From positions 620,001 to 684,000 of the forward strand of contig NZ_CP041203.1 of NCBI RefSeq assembly GCF_008033115.1: 64,000 nucleotides of DNA, written 5' to 3'. This document shows, in pieces, positions 9,094-17,959 of the stretch. Each line of letters starts with the position of its first letter. The stretch's first letter is position 1. The notes below the pieces were generated by a model, which worked only from the letters and a program-made list of their open reading frames with translations, was not told the origin of the DNA and searched no databases. The stretch comes from Cellulomonas sp. Y8. Its GTDB lineage: Bacteria; Actinomycetota; Actinomycetes; Actinomycetales; Cellulomonadaceae. The position numbers and the translations under genes are program-made.

Positions 9094-10410
9094 TCAGTCG
9101 ACCGTGAAGCCCTGCTCGTTGCCGTACGCGACCGACTTGTCCTGCCAGTCGAGCAGGCCGTCCTGCAGCGTCGTCCCCGACACGTAGGCCTGGCCGGCCG
9201 TGTCGTTGAAGATGCTGTTCGCGTAGACCTGGAACGGCAGGTACTGCCAGCCCTCGGCCACGTCGGCCGCGGACTGCGCGAGGACCTCGTTGGCCTTCTG
9301 GCCGCCGAAGTACGGGAACTCCTTGTTGAGGAACTCGTCCGACTCGAGGTCGGCGACGGTGGCCGGGAAGGCGCCCGCGTCGATCCGGGTCTGCACGCCG
9401 TCGCCGGCGGTGGCGTACTGCAGGAACTCGTAGGCGAGCTCGGCGTTCTGCGTGCCCGCCGGGATCGACAGGCCGGAACCGCCGTTCTCGGCCGTCACGG
9501 AGTCGCCGGCCTCCCACTGCGGCATGGGCGCGACGCGCCAGTCGCCGGAGGCCTGCGCGACGCCGGACTCCAGGTTGGCGGGCATCCACGCGCCCACGAC
9601 CAGGGTGGCGAGGGTGCCGTTGCCGAGGCCCTGGTACCACTCGTCGGTCCAGCCGCTGATGTCGGAGAGCAGGCCCTCGTCGATCATCTGCTGCCACAGG
9701 TCGGTGTACTTCTGCGTGCCCTCGTCGGTGAAGTCGATGGTCACGTCCGTGCCGTCGACCGTGTACGGGTGGCCGCCGGCCTGCCAGATCATCGAGGTCG
9801 CCGAGCCGGCGTCGCCGGTGTCGGACGCGATGTAGACGCTCGGGTCGGCGGCGTGCAGGGCGCGCGCGGCCGCGAGGTACTCGTCCCACGTGGTCGGCAC
9901 GGCGACGCCGAGCCGGTCGAAGACGGCCTTGTTGTAGAACAGCGCCATCGGGCCCGAGTCCATCGGCAGGTTGTAGATGCCGTCGCCCTGGTGCACCGCG
10001 TTCCACGGCCCGGGGCTGAAGGTGCCGTCCAGGTCGTCGGCGCCGTACTCGGTGAGGTCGAGCAGCGACTCGCCGATCGCGAACTGCGGCACCGCGTAGT
10101 ACTCGATCTGCGCGACGTCCGGGACGCCCGAGCCGGCCGCGATCGCGTTCTGCAGCGCGGTGTACTGGTCGTTGCCGGTGCCGGCGTTGACCAGGTCGAC
10201 CGTCACGTCGGGGTGGTCGGCCTGGAAGTCGGCGACCACGTCCGTCAGCGAGGTCTCCCACGCCCAGATGGTGAGCGTCGTCGAGCCGCCGCCCGAGGCG
10301 TCGTCCGAGCCGCCGCCGTCGCCGCCGGAGCTGCAGGCGGCGAGGCCGAGGGAGAGCGCGCCGGCCAGCGCGACGGTGCGCACCAGCGTCCGGCGGGTAC
10401 GTGCGGTCAT
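9094..10410 (-). CDS. sugar ABC transporter substrate-binding lipoprotein
   Basis: 438-residue extracellular solute-binding protein, family 1 (MalE-like). A basic start (TARTRRT), a hydrophobic run and the lipobox LAACSS mark a lipoprotein anchored outside the membrane. A Gly/Ser/Asp linker follows, then the mature domain (TLTIWAWE) typical of oligosaccharide-binding proteins. Start 10410 chosen for AAGGA 6 bp upstream; the frame opens 15 bp earlier. Followed by GH35 and preceded by two permeases, so its ligand is probably a galactose-containing oligosaccharide (inference). No ATPase gene is nearby; actinobacterial systems of this type often share an MsiK-like ATPase encoded elsewhere. Confidence 0.92.
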   Translation of the reverse strand: MTARTRRTLVRTVALAGALSLGLAACSSGGDGGGSDDASGGGSTTLTIWAWETSLTDVVADFQADHPDVTVDLVNAGTGNDQYTALQNAIAAGSGVPDVAQIEYYAVPQFAIGESLLDLTEYGADDLDGTFSPGPWNAVHQGDGIYNLPMDSGPMALFYNKAVFDRLGVAVPTTWDEYLAAARALHAADPSVYIASDTGDAGSATSMIWQAGGHPYTVDGTDVTIDFTDEGTQKYTDLWQQMIDEGLLSDISGWTDEWYQGLGNGTLATLVVGAWMPANLESGVAQASGDWRVAPMPQWEAGDSVTAENGGSGLSIPAGTQNAELAYEFLQYATAGDGVQTRIDAGAFPATVADLESDEFLNKEFPYFGGQKANEVLAQSAADVAEGWQYLPFQVYANSIFNDTAGQAYVSGTTLQDGLLDWQDKSVAYGNEQGFTVD

Positions 10411-10465
10411 GGGGTGTCCTTCCACGTCGTCGTGAGATGGGTGGTGCTGGGTCGTGCGGGAGGGG

Positions 10466-11389
10466 TCATTCCTTGACGGAGCCGGACGCGAGGCCCGACT
10501 GCCAGAACCGCTGCAGCAGCAGGAACGCGGCGATGAGCGGCACGATCGTGAGGACGGAGCCCGTGATCACGAGGTTGAAGATCGCCTGGCCGCCCGAGGT
10601 CGCCGCCTGGGCGTTCCACGAGTTCAGGCCGACCGTGAGCGGGTACCAGTCCGGGTCCTTGAGCATGATCAGCGGCAGGAAGTAGTTGTTCCAGGTCGCG
10701 ACCATCGTGAAGAGCAGCACCGTGACGATGCCGGGGCCGAGCAGCGGCAGGCAGATCTGCGCGAAGGTGCGCACCTCGCTGGCGCCGTCGACGCGGGCGG
10801 CCTCCAGCAGCTCGGTCGGGATCGCCTCGGCCGCGAACGTCCACATGAGGTAGAGGCCGAACGGCGAGATCAGCGACGGGATGATGACGGCCCACGGGGT
10901 GTTGGTCAGGCCCATCTGGCTGAACATGAGGAACGTCGGCACGGCGAGCGCGGTGCCGGGCACCGCGACCGCCCCGATCACGATCGCGAACACGGCGCGC
11001 TTGCCCGGGAACGTGAACTTGGCCAGGCCGTAGCCGCCGAGCACGGCCAGGGCGGTGGCGCCGCCGGCGCCGACGACCACGTAGAGCAGCGTGTTGCCGA
11101 GCCAGCGGACGAAGATGCCGTCGTTGTAGGTGAGCGTGTCGGCGATGTTCTGGAACAGGGAGAAGTCGCCGGCGAACCACAGGCCGAACGAGCCGAACAG
11201 GTCCTCCTGCGCCTTGGTCGCGTTGATGACCAGCCAGGCCAGCGGGACGACCGCGTACAGGCCGACCACGGTGGTGAGCACCGTGAGCAGGACGCTGCGG
11301 CGGGGCCTGTCGACGCTGTGGCCGCGGCGGGTGCGGAGCTTCGGGCCCGCGACGGGACGGGCGGGCGTGGGGGCGGTGGTGGTCGTCAT
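10466..11389 (-). CDS. carbohydrate ABC transporter permease (MalG-like)
   Basis: 307-residue inner-membrane permease of the CUT1 family. A first membrane helix at about 33-53 (VLLTVLTTVVGLYAVVPLAWLV) precedes five more. The EAA loop ELLEAARVDGASEVRTF, which docks on the ATPase, is intact near residues 195-211. Start 11389 was preferred because GGAGG lies 7 bp upstream; the GTG at 11395 overlapping the previous stop has almost no spacing. Forms a heterodimeric channel with the next permease. Confidence 0.92.
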   Translation of the reverse strand: MTTTTAPTPARPVAGPKLRTRRGHSVDRPRRSVLLTVLTTVVGLYAVVPLAWLVINATKAQEDLFGSFGLWFAGDFSLFQNIADTLTYNDGIFVRWLGNTLLYVVVGAGGATALAVLGGYGLAKFTFPGKRAVFAIVIGAVAVPGTALAVPTFLMFSQMGLTNTPWAVIIPSLISPFGLYLMWTFAAEAIPTELLEAARVDGASEVRTFAQICLPLLGPGIVTVLLFTMVATWNNYFLPLIMLKDPDWYPLTVGLNSWNAQAATSGGQAIFNLVITGSVLTIVPLIAAFLLLQRFWQSGLASGSVKE

Positions 11390-11391
11390 CG

Positions 11392-12321
11392 TCACGCCTC
11401 CTTCCGCATGCCGCGGAGCTGGACGGCGTAGGCGACGACCATCGTGACGACGCCCATGATGATCGCGACGGTGGCCGAGTAGTTGTACTGCTGGCCGGAG
11501 AAGGACAGCGAGTAGGCGTACATGTTCGGCGTGAAGCTCGTCGTGATCGCGTTGGGCGCGAGCTTCTGCAGGATGCTCGGCTCGTTGAACAGCTGGAACG
11601 AGCCGATGATCGAGAAGATCGTGGCGATGACCAGGGCCCCGCGGATCGCGGGGAGCTTGATCGCACGGATCACCCGCCACTGCCCCGCCCCGTCGATGGC
11701 CGCGGCCTCGTAGAGCGAGGCCGGCACCACCCGGAGCGCCGAGTAGAAGATCAGCATGTTGTAGCCCACGAAGCTCCAGGTCACGATGTTGCCGATCGAC
11801 AGCAGCACCAGGTCGGGCGACAGCGGGTTGGGCAGCGAGACCCCGAACGCGTCGTTGATGTTCCCGACCAGGCCGAACCGGGTGCCGTACATGAAGCCCC
11901 ACATGAGCGTGGCGACCACGGCGGGCACGGCGTACGGCATGAAGATCGAGATGCGGAAGAAGCTCTTGCCGTAGAGCCGGCCGCTGTCGATCGCGAGGGC
12001 CACCAGCAGCGCGATGCCGAGCATGATCGGCACCTGCACCGCGAGGAACAGGGTCACGCGCCCGAGCGCCGACCAGAACGCCGGGTCGGCGAACGCGCGC
12101 TGGTAGTTCTCGACGCCGACGAAGGCGTTGCCCCCGACGAGCTGCTTGCGGAACAGGCTGAGGTAGATCGAGTACGCGATAGGCGCGAGGAACACCAGCG
12201 CGAACACGGCCATGAACGGGCCGACGAAGCCCCAGCCGGTCCACCGGCCGCGGCGGGCCGGACGGCGTCCGGGCCGGGCCGGGAGGTCCGCCACGACGGG
12301 CGGGGGGACGGTCTGCGTCAC
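11392..12321 (-). CDS. carbohydrate ABC transporter permease (MalF-like)
   Basis: 309-residue CUT1 permease with six predicted helices (first about 30-52, GFVGPFMAVFALVFLAPIAY). The EAA loop SLYEAAAIDGAGQWRVIRAI is at about 205-225. First gene of the galactoside unit, GTG start with GGAG 8 bp upstream. The perfect palindrome at 12355-12372, about 35 bp from the start, puts it under the divergent LacI regulator. Confidence 0.92.
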   Translation of the reverse strand: MTQTVPPPVVADLPARPGRRPARRGRWTGWGFVGPFMAVFALVFLAPIAYSIYLSLFRKQLVGGNAFVGVENYQRAFADPAFWSALGRVTLFLAVQVPIMLGIALLVALAIDSGRLYGKSFFRISIFMPYAVPAVVATLMWGFMYGTRFGLVGNINDAFGVSLPNPLSPDLVLLSIGNIVTWSFVGYNMLIFYSALRVVPASLYEAAAIDGAGQWRVIRAIKLPAIRGALVIATIFSIIGSFQLFNEPSILQKLAPNAITTSFTPNMYAYSLSFSGQQYNYSATVAIIMGVVTMVVAYAVQLRGMRKEA

Positions 12322-12354
12322 GACGAGCCACTCCTTCGGGGTCGTTGCGCGTCC

Positions 12355-12372
12355 GATGTTGACGTCAACATC
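12355..12372. promoter_or_regulatory. LacI-type operator O1 at the permease promoter
   Basis: Perfect 18-bp palindrome GATGTTGACGTCAACATC with the central CpG typical of LacI-family operators. It lies 34 bp upstream of the first permease gene, where bound repressor would block the sugar-uptake promoter. Confidence 0.7.
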
Positions 12373-12443
12373 CGGTGCGCCCGCTCACGGTGCCACGGGG
12401 TCGCCGCGTGCGTCAACGGGAGCGGTGCCCTCGGAGGTCACGA

Positions 12444-12483
12444 AATGGTGACGTCACCATTGCGTCGATGGTGACGTGAACAC
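12444..12483. promoter_or_regulatory. LacI-type operators O2 and O3 at the lacI promoter
   Basis: O2 is the perfect 18-bp palindrome AATGGTGACGTCACCATT (12444-12461). O3 is a degenerate copy, ATGGTGACGTGAACAC (12468-12483). All three operators share a TGACGTCA-like core. A TAGGGT -10 box (12488-12493) just after O3 implies that the regulator represses its own gene. Confidence 0.65.
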
Positions 12484-12500
12484 GCGCTAGGGTCTGCGGC

Positions 12501-13523
12501 ATGACCGTCGCCGCGCGCGGCCGCCCGGGCCCGTCGATCGCCGACGTCGCGCAGCTCGCCGGCGTCTCCTCGCAGACCGTCTCGCGCGTGTCGACCGGCG
12601 CGGAGAACGTCCGGCCGGAGACCCGCGAGCGGGTGCTCGCGGCGATGGACGAGCTCGGGTACTCCCCCAACCACGCGGCGCGCGCGCTGCGGTACGGCTC
12701 GTTCGGCACCCTCGGCCTGATCGCGCACCGCCTCGCCCGCACCGGCGAGTCCCGCACGGTCGAGGCCGTCGTCGAGGCCGCGCGGGCCGAGGGGTACACC
12801 GTGAGCCTGGTCGACGTGCGCACCCCGGGGTCGGCCGACGTCACCGACGCCGTGGCCCGGCTGTCGCACCAGTCGATCGACGGCCTGGTCATCATCCGGG
12901 CCGAGACCGCCACCCCGGTCACGCTCGCGCTGCCGCCGCGGATGCCGGTCGCGGTCTCCGACTCGCGGTTCGTCGGGCACCACCCGGCGGTCGGCGCGGA
13001 CCAGGTCACCGGCACGCACCTCGCCGTGCAGCACCTGCTCGACCTCGGGCACCGCACCGTGCACCACGTGGCGGGCCCGGAGGACTCGGCCCCCGCCCAG
13101 ATGCGCGCCGCCGCGTGGCGCGAGCACCTGGTCGGATCCGGGCGCCCCGTCCCGGAGGTGCTGGTCGGCGACTGGACGGCGCGGTCCGGCTACGAGCTGG
13201 GGCGGCGGCTGGCCGACGACCCCGACGCCACCGCCGTGTTCTGCGCCAACGACGAGATGGCTGCGGGCGTCGTCCGCGCGCTGTACGAGCGCGGGCGCCG
13301 GGTCCCGGACGACCTGTCCGTCGTCGGGTTCGACGACATCCCGCTCGCCGAGTTCCTCTGGCCGCCGCTCACCACCGTGCAGCAGGACTTCCACCAGATC
13401 GGCAGCCGCCTCATCGACCTGCTGGTCCGGCAGATCCGGGACCGCGAGACGCTGACCGACTCGCGGATCGTGGTGCCCACCCGGCTCGTGGTGCGGGCGA
13501 GCACCGGGGTGCCGCGGGCCTGA
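12501..13523 (+). CDS. LacI-family transcriptional regulator of galactoside genes
   Basis: 340-residue repressor. The N-terminal helix-turn-helix (about 12-35) reads SIADVAQLAGVSSQTVSRV, and the hinge helix is NHAARALRYG. The periplasmic-binding-protein-like effector domain spans about 65-340 (FCANDEMAAGVVRAL and GFDDIPLAEF are family signatures). It is divergent from the sugar transporter genes, with palindromic operators between. The ATG is 8 bp after a TAGGGT -10 box, so the mRNA is probably leaderless. The inducer is likely galactose-derived (inference from the GH35 enzyme). Confidence 0.92.
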   Translation: MTVAARGRPGPSIADVAQLAGVSSQTVSRVSTGAENVRPETRERVLAAMDELGYSPNHAARALRYGSFGTLGLIAHRLARTGESRTVEAVVEAARAEGYTVSLVDVRTPGSADVTDAVARLSHQSIDGLVIIRAETATPVTLALPPRMPVAVSDSRFVGHHPAVGADQVTGTHLAVQHLLDLGHRTVHHVAGPEDSAPAQMRAAAWREHLVGSGRPVPEVLVGDWTARSGYELGRRLADDPDATAVFCANDEMAAGVVRALYERGRRVPDDLSVVGFDDIPLAEFLWPPLTTVQQDFHQIGSRLIDLLVRQIRDRETLTDSRIVVPTRLVVRASTGVPRA

Positions 13524-13565
13524 GCCGCGCGTCCCGCGCGCCGCCGGGTCCGCCCCCGCGGGCCG

Positions 13566-14495
13566 TCAGGCCGACGCCGTCGCGCGCTCCGGTCGCGGCG
13601 GGCGGGACTCCGGCACCGCCTCCGCGCTGCGCGTGACCAGCACCGGGCACTCGGCGCGCTGGACCACCGGGCGGCTGGTCGAGCCCAGCACCAGGCTGGC
13701 GAACCCCCCGCGCCCGCGCGTGCCCACCACCAGCAGGCTCGCGTGCCGGGAGCGCCGCACCAGCGCCTGCGCCGGCCGCCCCTCGGCCAGGTCGAACGCC
13801 ACCTCGACGTCCCGCCGGGACGCCGCCCACGACCGGCCGCGCTCCAGCACGCGCTCCGCCTCCTCCAGCGCCACCTCGCCGGGCGAGCGCTGCGGGTAGG
13901 TGAACGCCCAGTACGCCGGGCTGGTCGTCTCGACCGCCGTGGTCCACGCCGTCACGACGCTCACGCCGGTGCCGAGGTGGGCCGCCTGGTCGCACCCGGC
14001 CTCGAGCGCGCGGAACGAGCCCGGGGACCCGTCGAAGCCGACCAGCACCGGGTCGCGGCCCGCGCCGGCGTGCGCGGACGCGGGCACCACCACCACCGGG
14101 CACCGTGCCCGGTGCAGCACGCCGGTCGCGGCCGACCCGATCAGGGCGTTGACCACGCCCGCGCCGCGCCGGCCGACCACGACCAGCCGGGCGTCGGCGG
14201 CCCGTTCGACCAGCACCCGCGCGGGCGGGCCGTGCCGCACCTCGGGCCGGGCGTCCACGCCGGGGGCCGCCTCGACCGCGATCCGCGCGCCCTCCTCGGC
14301 GACCTGCCGCACCTGCTCCTGCACCTCGCGACCGAGCCACGACTCGCCGGCGCCGCCGCCCTCGCGGCCCGCGAAGCCCCAGACGTGCACCACGTCGAGC
14401 GCCCAGCCGCGGCTCGCCGCCTGCGCCGCGGCCCACCGGACCGCCGCGGCCGACTCGACCGACGTGTCGTAGCCGACGACCACCCTGTCGTCCAT
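13566..14495 (-). CDS. tandem-domain universal stress protein
   Basis: 309 residues with two UspA folds (about 3-145 and 155-290). Each domain ends in an ATP-binding loop: GRRGAG...GSAATG in the first and GTRGRG...GSTSRP in the second (G-2x-G-9x-G-S/T), so both should bind ATP. Homologues respond to hypoxia and starvation in actinobacteria. Start 14495 (DDRVVVGYD) was chosen for the GGAGG upstream; an open frame to 14597 has no support. Single gene, convergent with lacI. Confidence 0.9.
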   Translation of the reverse strand: MDDRVVVGYDTSVESAAAVRWAAAQAASRGWALDVVHVWGFAGREGGGAGESWLGREVQEQVRQVAEEGARIAVEAAPGVDARPEVRHGPPARVLVERAADARLVVVGRRGAGVVNALIGSAATGVLHRARCPVVVVPASAHAGAGRDPVLVGFDGSPGSFRALEAGCDQAAHLGTGVSVVTAWTTAVETTSPAYWAFTYPQRSPGEVALEEAERVLERGRSWAASRRDVEVAFDLAEGRPAQALVRRSRHASLLVVGTRGRGGFASLVLGSTSRPVVQRAECPVLVTRSAEAVPESRPPRPERATASA

Positions 14496-14606
14496 CTCCC
14501 GCACCTCCGTCCCGCTGACGTCGGATGCGTCCACCATGCGCCTCGACCCCGCGGACACGCCAGGCCCTTGGTCCCTCGGGCGAGGCCGCGCGGGCACGCG
14601 CGCAGG

Positions 14607-15407
14607 TCAGCGACCGGTCGTCGAGAAGTGCTGGTAGTCGACCGGCGACGACCAGTCCCCGCCCCACCGCCAGCCGTGCGCCGCGAACGCCCGCACCACC
14701 GCGTCGTCCGCGTGCAGCACGCCCGGGGCGTCGAGCCGCGACGCGTACGGGACGCCCTCCGGCGGGAGCACCAGCGACCCGCGCACGTACGGGTTCTCGA
14801 CCGGGTTCAGGTCGATCGCCCGGCCGTAGGCGTGCTCGGACCAGCCGGTGCCCCGGCTGATCGGCCGGCAGTTGAACGCCGAGGTGTTGTCCGCCGCCAT
14901 CGAGGCGTCGTCGTCGCCGCCGAAGTCGTCGACCAGCCGCATCGAGGCGACCGGGTAGCCCAGGGCGAACAGCTCGCCGAACACCGCCACCACGCTGTCC
15001 GCGACGTCCGCGTGCACGACGAGCTCCCCCGTCGCCGTCGCGCCGTCGAACCCGCGGTAGGTGACCGTGACGTACCGCAGGTCGGCCAGCGGCACCGGGC
15101 AGCCCGCGCGCCAGGAGGACTGCATCCGGGCCGCCAGCTCGGGCGTGATCGGGCCGACGGTGCCCGCGTACCCGAGGGCGTAGGCGTCGGCGGCCACCGC
15201 GCCGTGGTCGGCCCACGCGGCGTCGGGGGCGAGGACCGCGGCGGGCTCGGGGTCCGCGGCGGGCGCGGGCGCGGGCTCGGCGGCCCGCGCGGCGGACTCC
15301 CCCGCCGGGCTCCGCCCCGGGGACGGCGCCGGGTCCCCGCCCGGCGTGCACGCGGCCGCGGCCAGCAGCAGCACGGCCGCGAACCCCGCCGGACGTGCCC
15401 GCCTCAC
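14607..15407 (-). CDS. M15-family D-Ala-D-Ala carboxypeptidase-like lipoprotein
   Basis: 266-residue cell-wall peptidase of the VanX/M15 type (Peptidase_M15_4-like). A short basic start and hydrophobic run lead to the lipobox AAACTPGG; a Pro/Ala linker of about 40 residues follows. The zinc motif SEHAYGRAIDLN (SxHxxGxAxD) lies at about 200 and the second half DYQHFS near the C terminus, so the site is complete. Surface-anchored; probably trims peptidoglycan stem peptides. GTG start overlaps the stop of the upstream endonuclease-like gene (GTGA), so the two are one transcript. Confidence 0.88.
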   Translation of the reverse strand: MRRARPAGFAAVLLLAAAACTPGGDPAPSPGRSPAGESAARAAEPAPAPAADPEPAAVLAPDAAWADHGAVAADAYALGYAGTVGPITPELAARMQSSWRAGCPVPLADLRYVTVTYRGFDGATATGELVVHADVADSVVAVFGELFALGYPVASMRLVDDFGGDDDASMAADNTSAFNCRPISRGTGWSEHAYGRAIDLNPVENPYVRGSLVLPPEGVPYASRLDAPGVLHADDAVVRAFAAHGWRWGGDWSSPVDYQHFSTTGR

Positions 15408-16210
15408 GACGTCAGCTCCACGTCCACGACCACCGCGAAGTGGTCCGACGGGTACCGCCCGCCCACGGGTTCGGTCCCCGCGAGCCGGGCGCCGTCCGCG
15501 CGCAGCGTCCCGCCGGGGCGGCCGGGCCGGGCGAGCACGTGGTCGATCCGCTGGTCGATCAGCTCGACGACCTCCAGCGGCGCCTCCGGCACGACCGAGC
15601 TCAGGGTCGCCGCGGCCGGGTCGCCGCCCCCGAGCGGCCACAGGTCCGCGAGCTGCCGGGTCAGCGCCGCCAGCTGCGGGCCGTCGGGGCGCGCGTTGAG
15701 GTCGCCGAGCACCAGCACGGGCAGGTCGCCGTCCAGCTCGGCGTCCGCCGCGAGGTCCGCGAGCGCCCAGGCCTGCGCCATCCGGTCCTCGGCGTACCGC
15801 GGCTCCCACTCGAGCGTCGCCACCAGGACGTGCAGCGGCCCCGCGGGGTGGTCGAGCGTGGCGTGCAGGACGTGCGCCGGCGGCCCCGGGCGCTGGGTCG
15901 CCGGCAGCGGCACGGTCCGGGTCGCGAGCGGGGGCCACCGGGCGACCAGGGCGATGCCCATCTCGACGCCGGCCAGGTCGGGCTCCGGGGCGTCCGGGAC
16001 CGGCGGCAGCCCGGTCGGCACGAACACCGCGGCGGGCAGGCCGAGGTGGTCCGCGACCAGGTCGGCCTGCGTGCCGTCGGCGTCCCGCCACGTCTCCACC
16101 AGTGCGAGCACGTCCGGGCGGGCGTCGGCGAGCACGCCGAGGACGGCGGGCTCCCGCTCCCGCCACGCGCCCCCGAAGCGCCACCACACGTTCCACGTCA
16201 TGGCCCGCAC
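15404..16210 (-). CDS. endonuclease/exonuclease/phosphatase-family protein
   Basis: 268-residue metal-dependent phosphoesterase of the DNase I/ExoIII-like fold. All conserved blocks are present: TWNVWW, the metal-binding Glu in ALVETW, GDLNARPD, the QRIDHVL block and the SDHFAVV His. There is no signal peptide or membrane segment. The substrate (DNA, lipid or sugar phosphate) cannot be told. Overlaps the downstream peptidase gene by 4 bp. GTG at 16210 is used; an ATG three codons later is equally possible. Confidence 0.85.
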   Translation of the reverse strand: MRAMTWNVWWRFGGAWREREPAVLGVLADARPDVLALVETWRDADGTQADLVADHLGLPAAVFVPTGLPPVPDAPEPDLAGVEMGIALVARWPPLATRTVPLPATQRPGPPAHVLHATLDHPAGPLHVLVATLEWEPRYAEDRMAQAWALADLAADAELDGDLPVLVLGDLNARPDGPQLAALTRQLADLWPLGGGDPAAATLSSVVPEAPLEVVELIDQRIDHVLARPGRPGGTLRADGARLAGTEPVGGRYPSDHFAVVVDVELTS

Positions 16211-16326
16211 GCCGCCAGCGTAGGGACCGGCGCGCCGACGCGCGCGCCCACCTGCGGGACTGGCCTCCCGGGCACCGGCGTGCCTACCGTGGGCCCTCCC
16301 CCGATCCCTGGACGAGAGGCACCCGC

Positions 16327-17952
16327 GTGCGCCGACCCGCCCTGCTGCTCGGCACCGGCGCCGTCGTCCTCGTCCTCGTGCTGCTCGCCGTGGTGCTGCT
16401 GGTCCGGGACGACGACCGCGCCGACGACTCCCCCGCCCCGACCGCGCCCGCGAGCACCGCGCCGGCCGAGGCCATGACCACCGTGCTGTCCAGCAGCTTC
16501 GACGAGGGCGACGAGGGCTGGGCCCCGCTCGGCGACGGCGTGCAGGTCGCCGCGGCGCAGGACGTCACGCACGACGGCGCGGGCAGCCTGCTGGTCAGCG
16601 GCCGGTCGGAGGCCTGGCACGGCGCGGCCGTCGACCTGTCGGGGTCGGTGGCCCGCGGCCAGGTGCACACCGTCTCGGCCTGGGTCCGGCTCGGCGACGG
16701 CGCGCCGGACGCGGACGTGCAGCTCACCCTCGAGCGCGACCCCGGGAGCGAGGACCCCCTCTACCTGCACGTCGCACGGGCCGCCGCCTCCGCCGGTGAC
16801 TGGGTCGAGGTGTCCGGCACCGCCCAGGTCCCGGAGGGCGACGGCGGGTGGCGGCTGTACGTCGAGACCACCGAGTCGACGGCCGACCTGCGGCTGGACG
16901 ACGTCACCGTGCAGCGCCCGACCCCGGAGGTGCAGACCGACGTGACCGCCCTGAAGGACGCGACGGAGGTGCCGCTGGGCGTCGCGGTCGGGCCGCAGGA
17001 TCTCACCGGCCGCCCCGCCGAGCTGCTGCTCCGGCACTTCGACCAGCTGACCCCCGAGAACGCCATGAAGCCGATCACGGTGCAGCCGACGGAGGGCGAG
17101 CTCGACTTCGGACCCATGGACGAGGTGCTGGACTTCGCCGCCGCCCACGGGCTCACGGTGCACGGCCACACGCTGGTCTGGCACCGGTCGACGCCCGACT
17201 GGTTCTTCGAGGCCCCCGACGGCCGCCCGCTCACCGGCAGCGCCGAGGACCGCGCGCTGCTGCTCGAGAGGCTGCGCACGCACACGCGCGCGGTCGCCGA
17301 CCACCTGGCCGAGCGGTACGGCGACGCGAGCCCGGTGACGTCCTGGGACGTCGTCAACGAGGCGCTCGACCCGCAGCAGCCGGACGGCCTGCGGCACAGC
17401 CGGTGGTACGAGGTGCTCGGCCCGGACTACGTCGCCGAGGCGTTCCGGATCGCGCGCGAGGAGCTGGGCCCGGACGTCACGCTGTACCTCAACGACTACG
17501 ACACGGACGCCCCCGACCGCCGCCGCGGGCTGGTCCGGCTCGTGATGGACCTGCAGGCCGCGGGCGCCCCGGTCGACGGCGTCGGGCACCAGATGCACGT
17601 CGACCTGGACACGGACGTCGACCGGGTCGCCACGACCCTCGACGCGGTCGCGGCGCTCGGCGTGCGGCAGGCCGTGACCGAGCTGGACGTCGCGATCTCG
17701 GGGCGGGACGAGCAGCTGGACCGGACGCCGCCGGACCGGCTGGAGGCCCAGCGGGGGCAGGTGCGCGACCTGGCCGCGGCGTTCGCGCAGCGCGACCTGG
17801 CGTTCGTCGGCGTCTGGGGCCTGTACGACACCCGGTCGTGGCTGCGGGCCTGGCCCGAGGAGCGGCCGTACGAGGCGCCGCTGCTGTTCGACGACGACCT
17901 GCAGGCGAAGCCGGCCTACGAGGGGTTCCTCGAGGGGCTGGGCGCGGGCTGA
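16327..17952 (+). CDS. GH10 endo-1,4-beta-xylanase with N-terminal CBM
   Basis: 541 residues. An N-terminal hydrophobic helix (LLGTGAVVLVLVLLAVVLLV) acts as signal or membrane anchor, then a Pro/Thr/Ala linker. A carbohydrate-binding module of the CBM4/9/22 type covers about 58-195 (starting SSSFDEGDEGW). The GH10 barrel runs about 205-535, with the substrate-binding HTLVWH, acid/base Glu in WDVVNEALD and nucleophile Glu in VTELDVAI. Degrades xylan outside the cell. GTG start with GAGAGG upstream. It is a lone gene, convergent with the next. Confidence 0.96.
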   Translation: MRRPALLLGTGAVVLVLVLLAVVLLVRDDDRADDSPAPTAPASTAPAEAMTTVLSSSFDEGDEGWAPLGDGVQVAAAQDVTHDGAGSLLVSGRSEAWHGAAVDLSGSVARGQVHTVSAWVRLGDGAPDADVQLTLERDPGSEDPLYLHVARAAASAGDWVEVSGTAQVPEGDGGWRLYVETTESTADLRLDDVTVQRPTPEVQTDVTALKDATEVPLGVAVGPQDLTGRPAELLLRHFDQLTPENAMKPITVQPTEGELDFGPMDEVLDFAAAHGLTVHGHTLVWHRSTPDWFFEAPDGRPLTGSAEDRALLLERLRTHTRAVADHLAERYGDASPVTSWDVVNEALDPQQPDGLRHSRWYEVLGPDYVAEAFRIAREELGPDVTLYLNDYDTDAPDRRRGLVRLVMDLQAAGAPVDGVGHQMHVDLDTDVDRVATTLDAVAALGVRQAVTELDVAISGRDEQLDRTPPDRLEAQRGQVRDLAAAFAQRDLAFVGVWGLYDTRSWLRAWPEERPYEAPLLFDDDLQAKPAYEGFLEGLGAG

Positions 17953-17959
17953 CGTCCCG

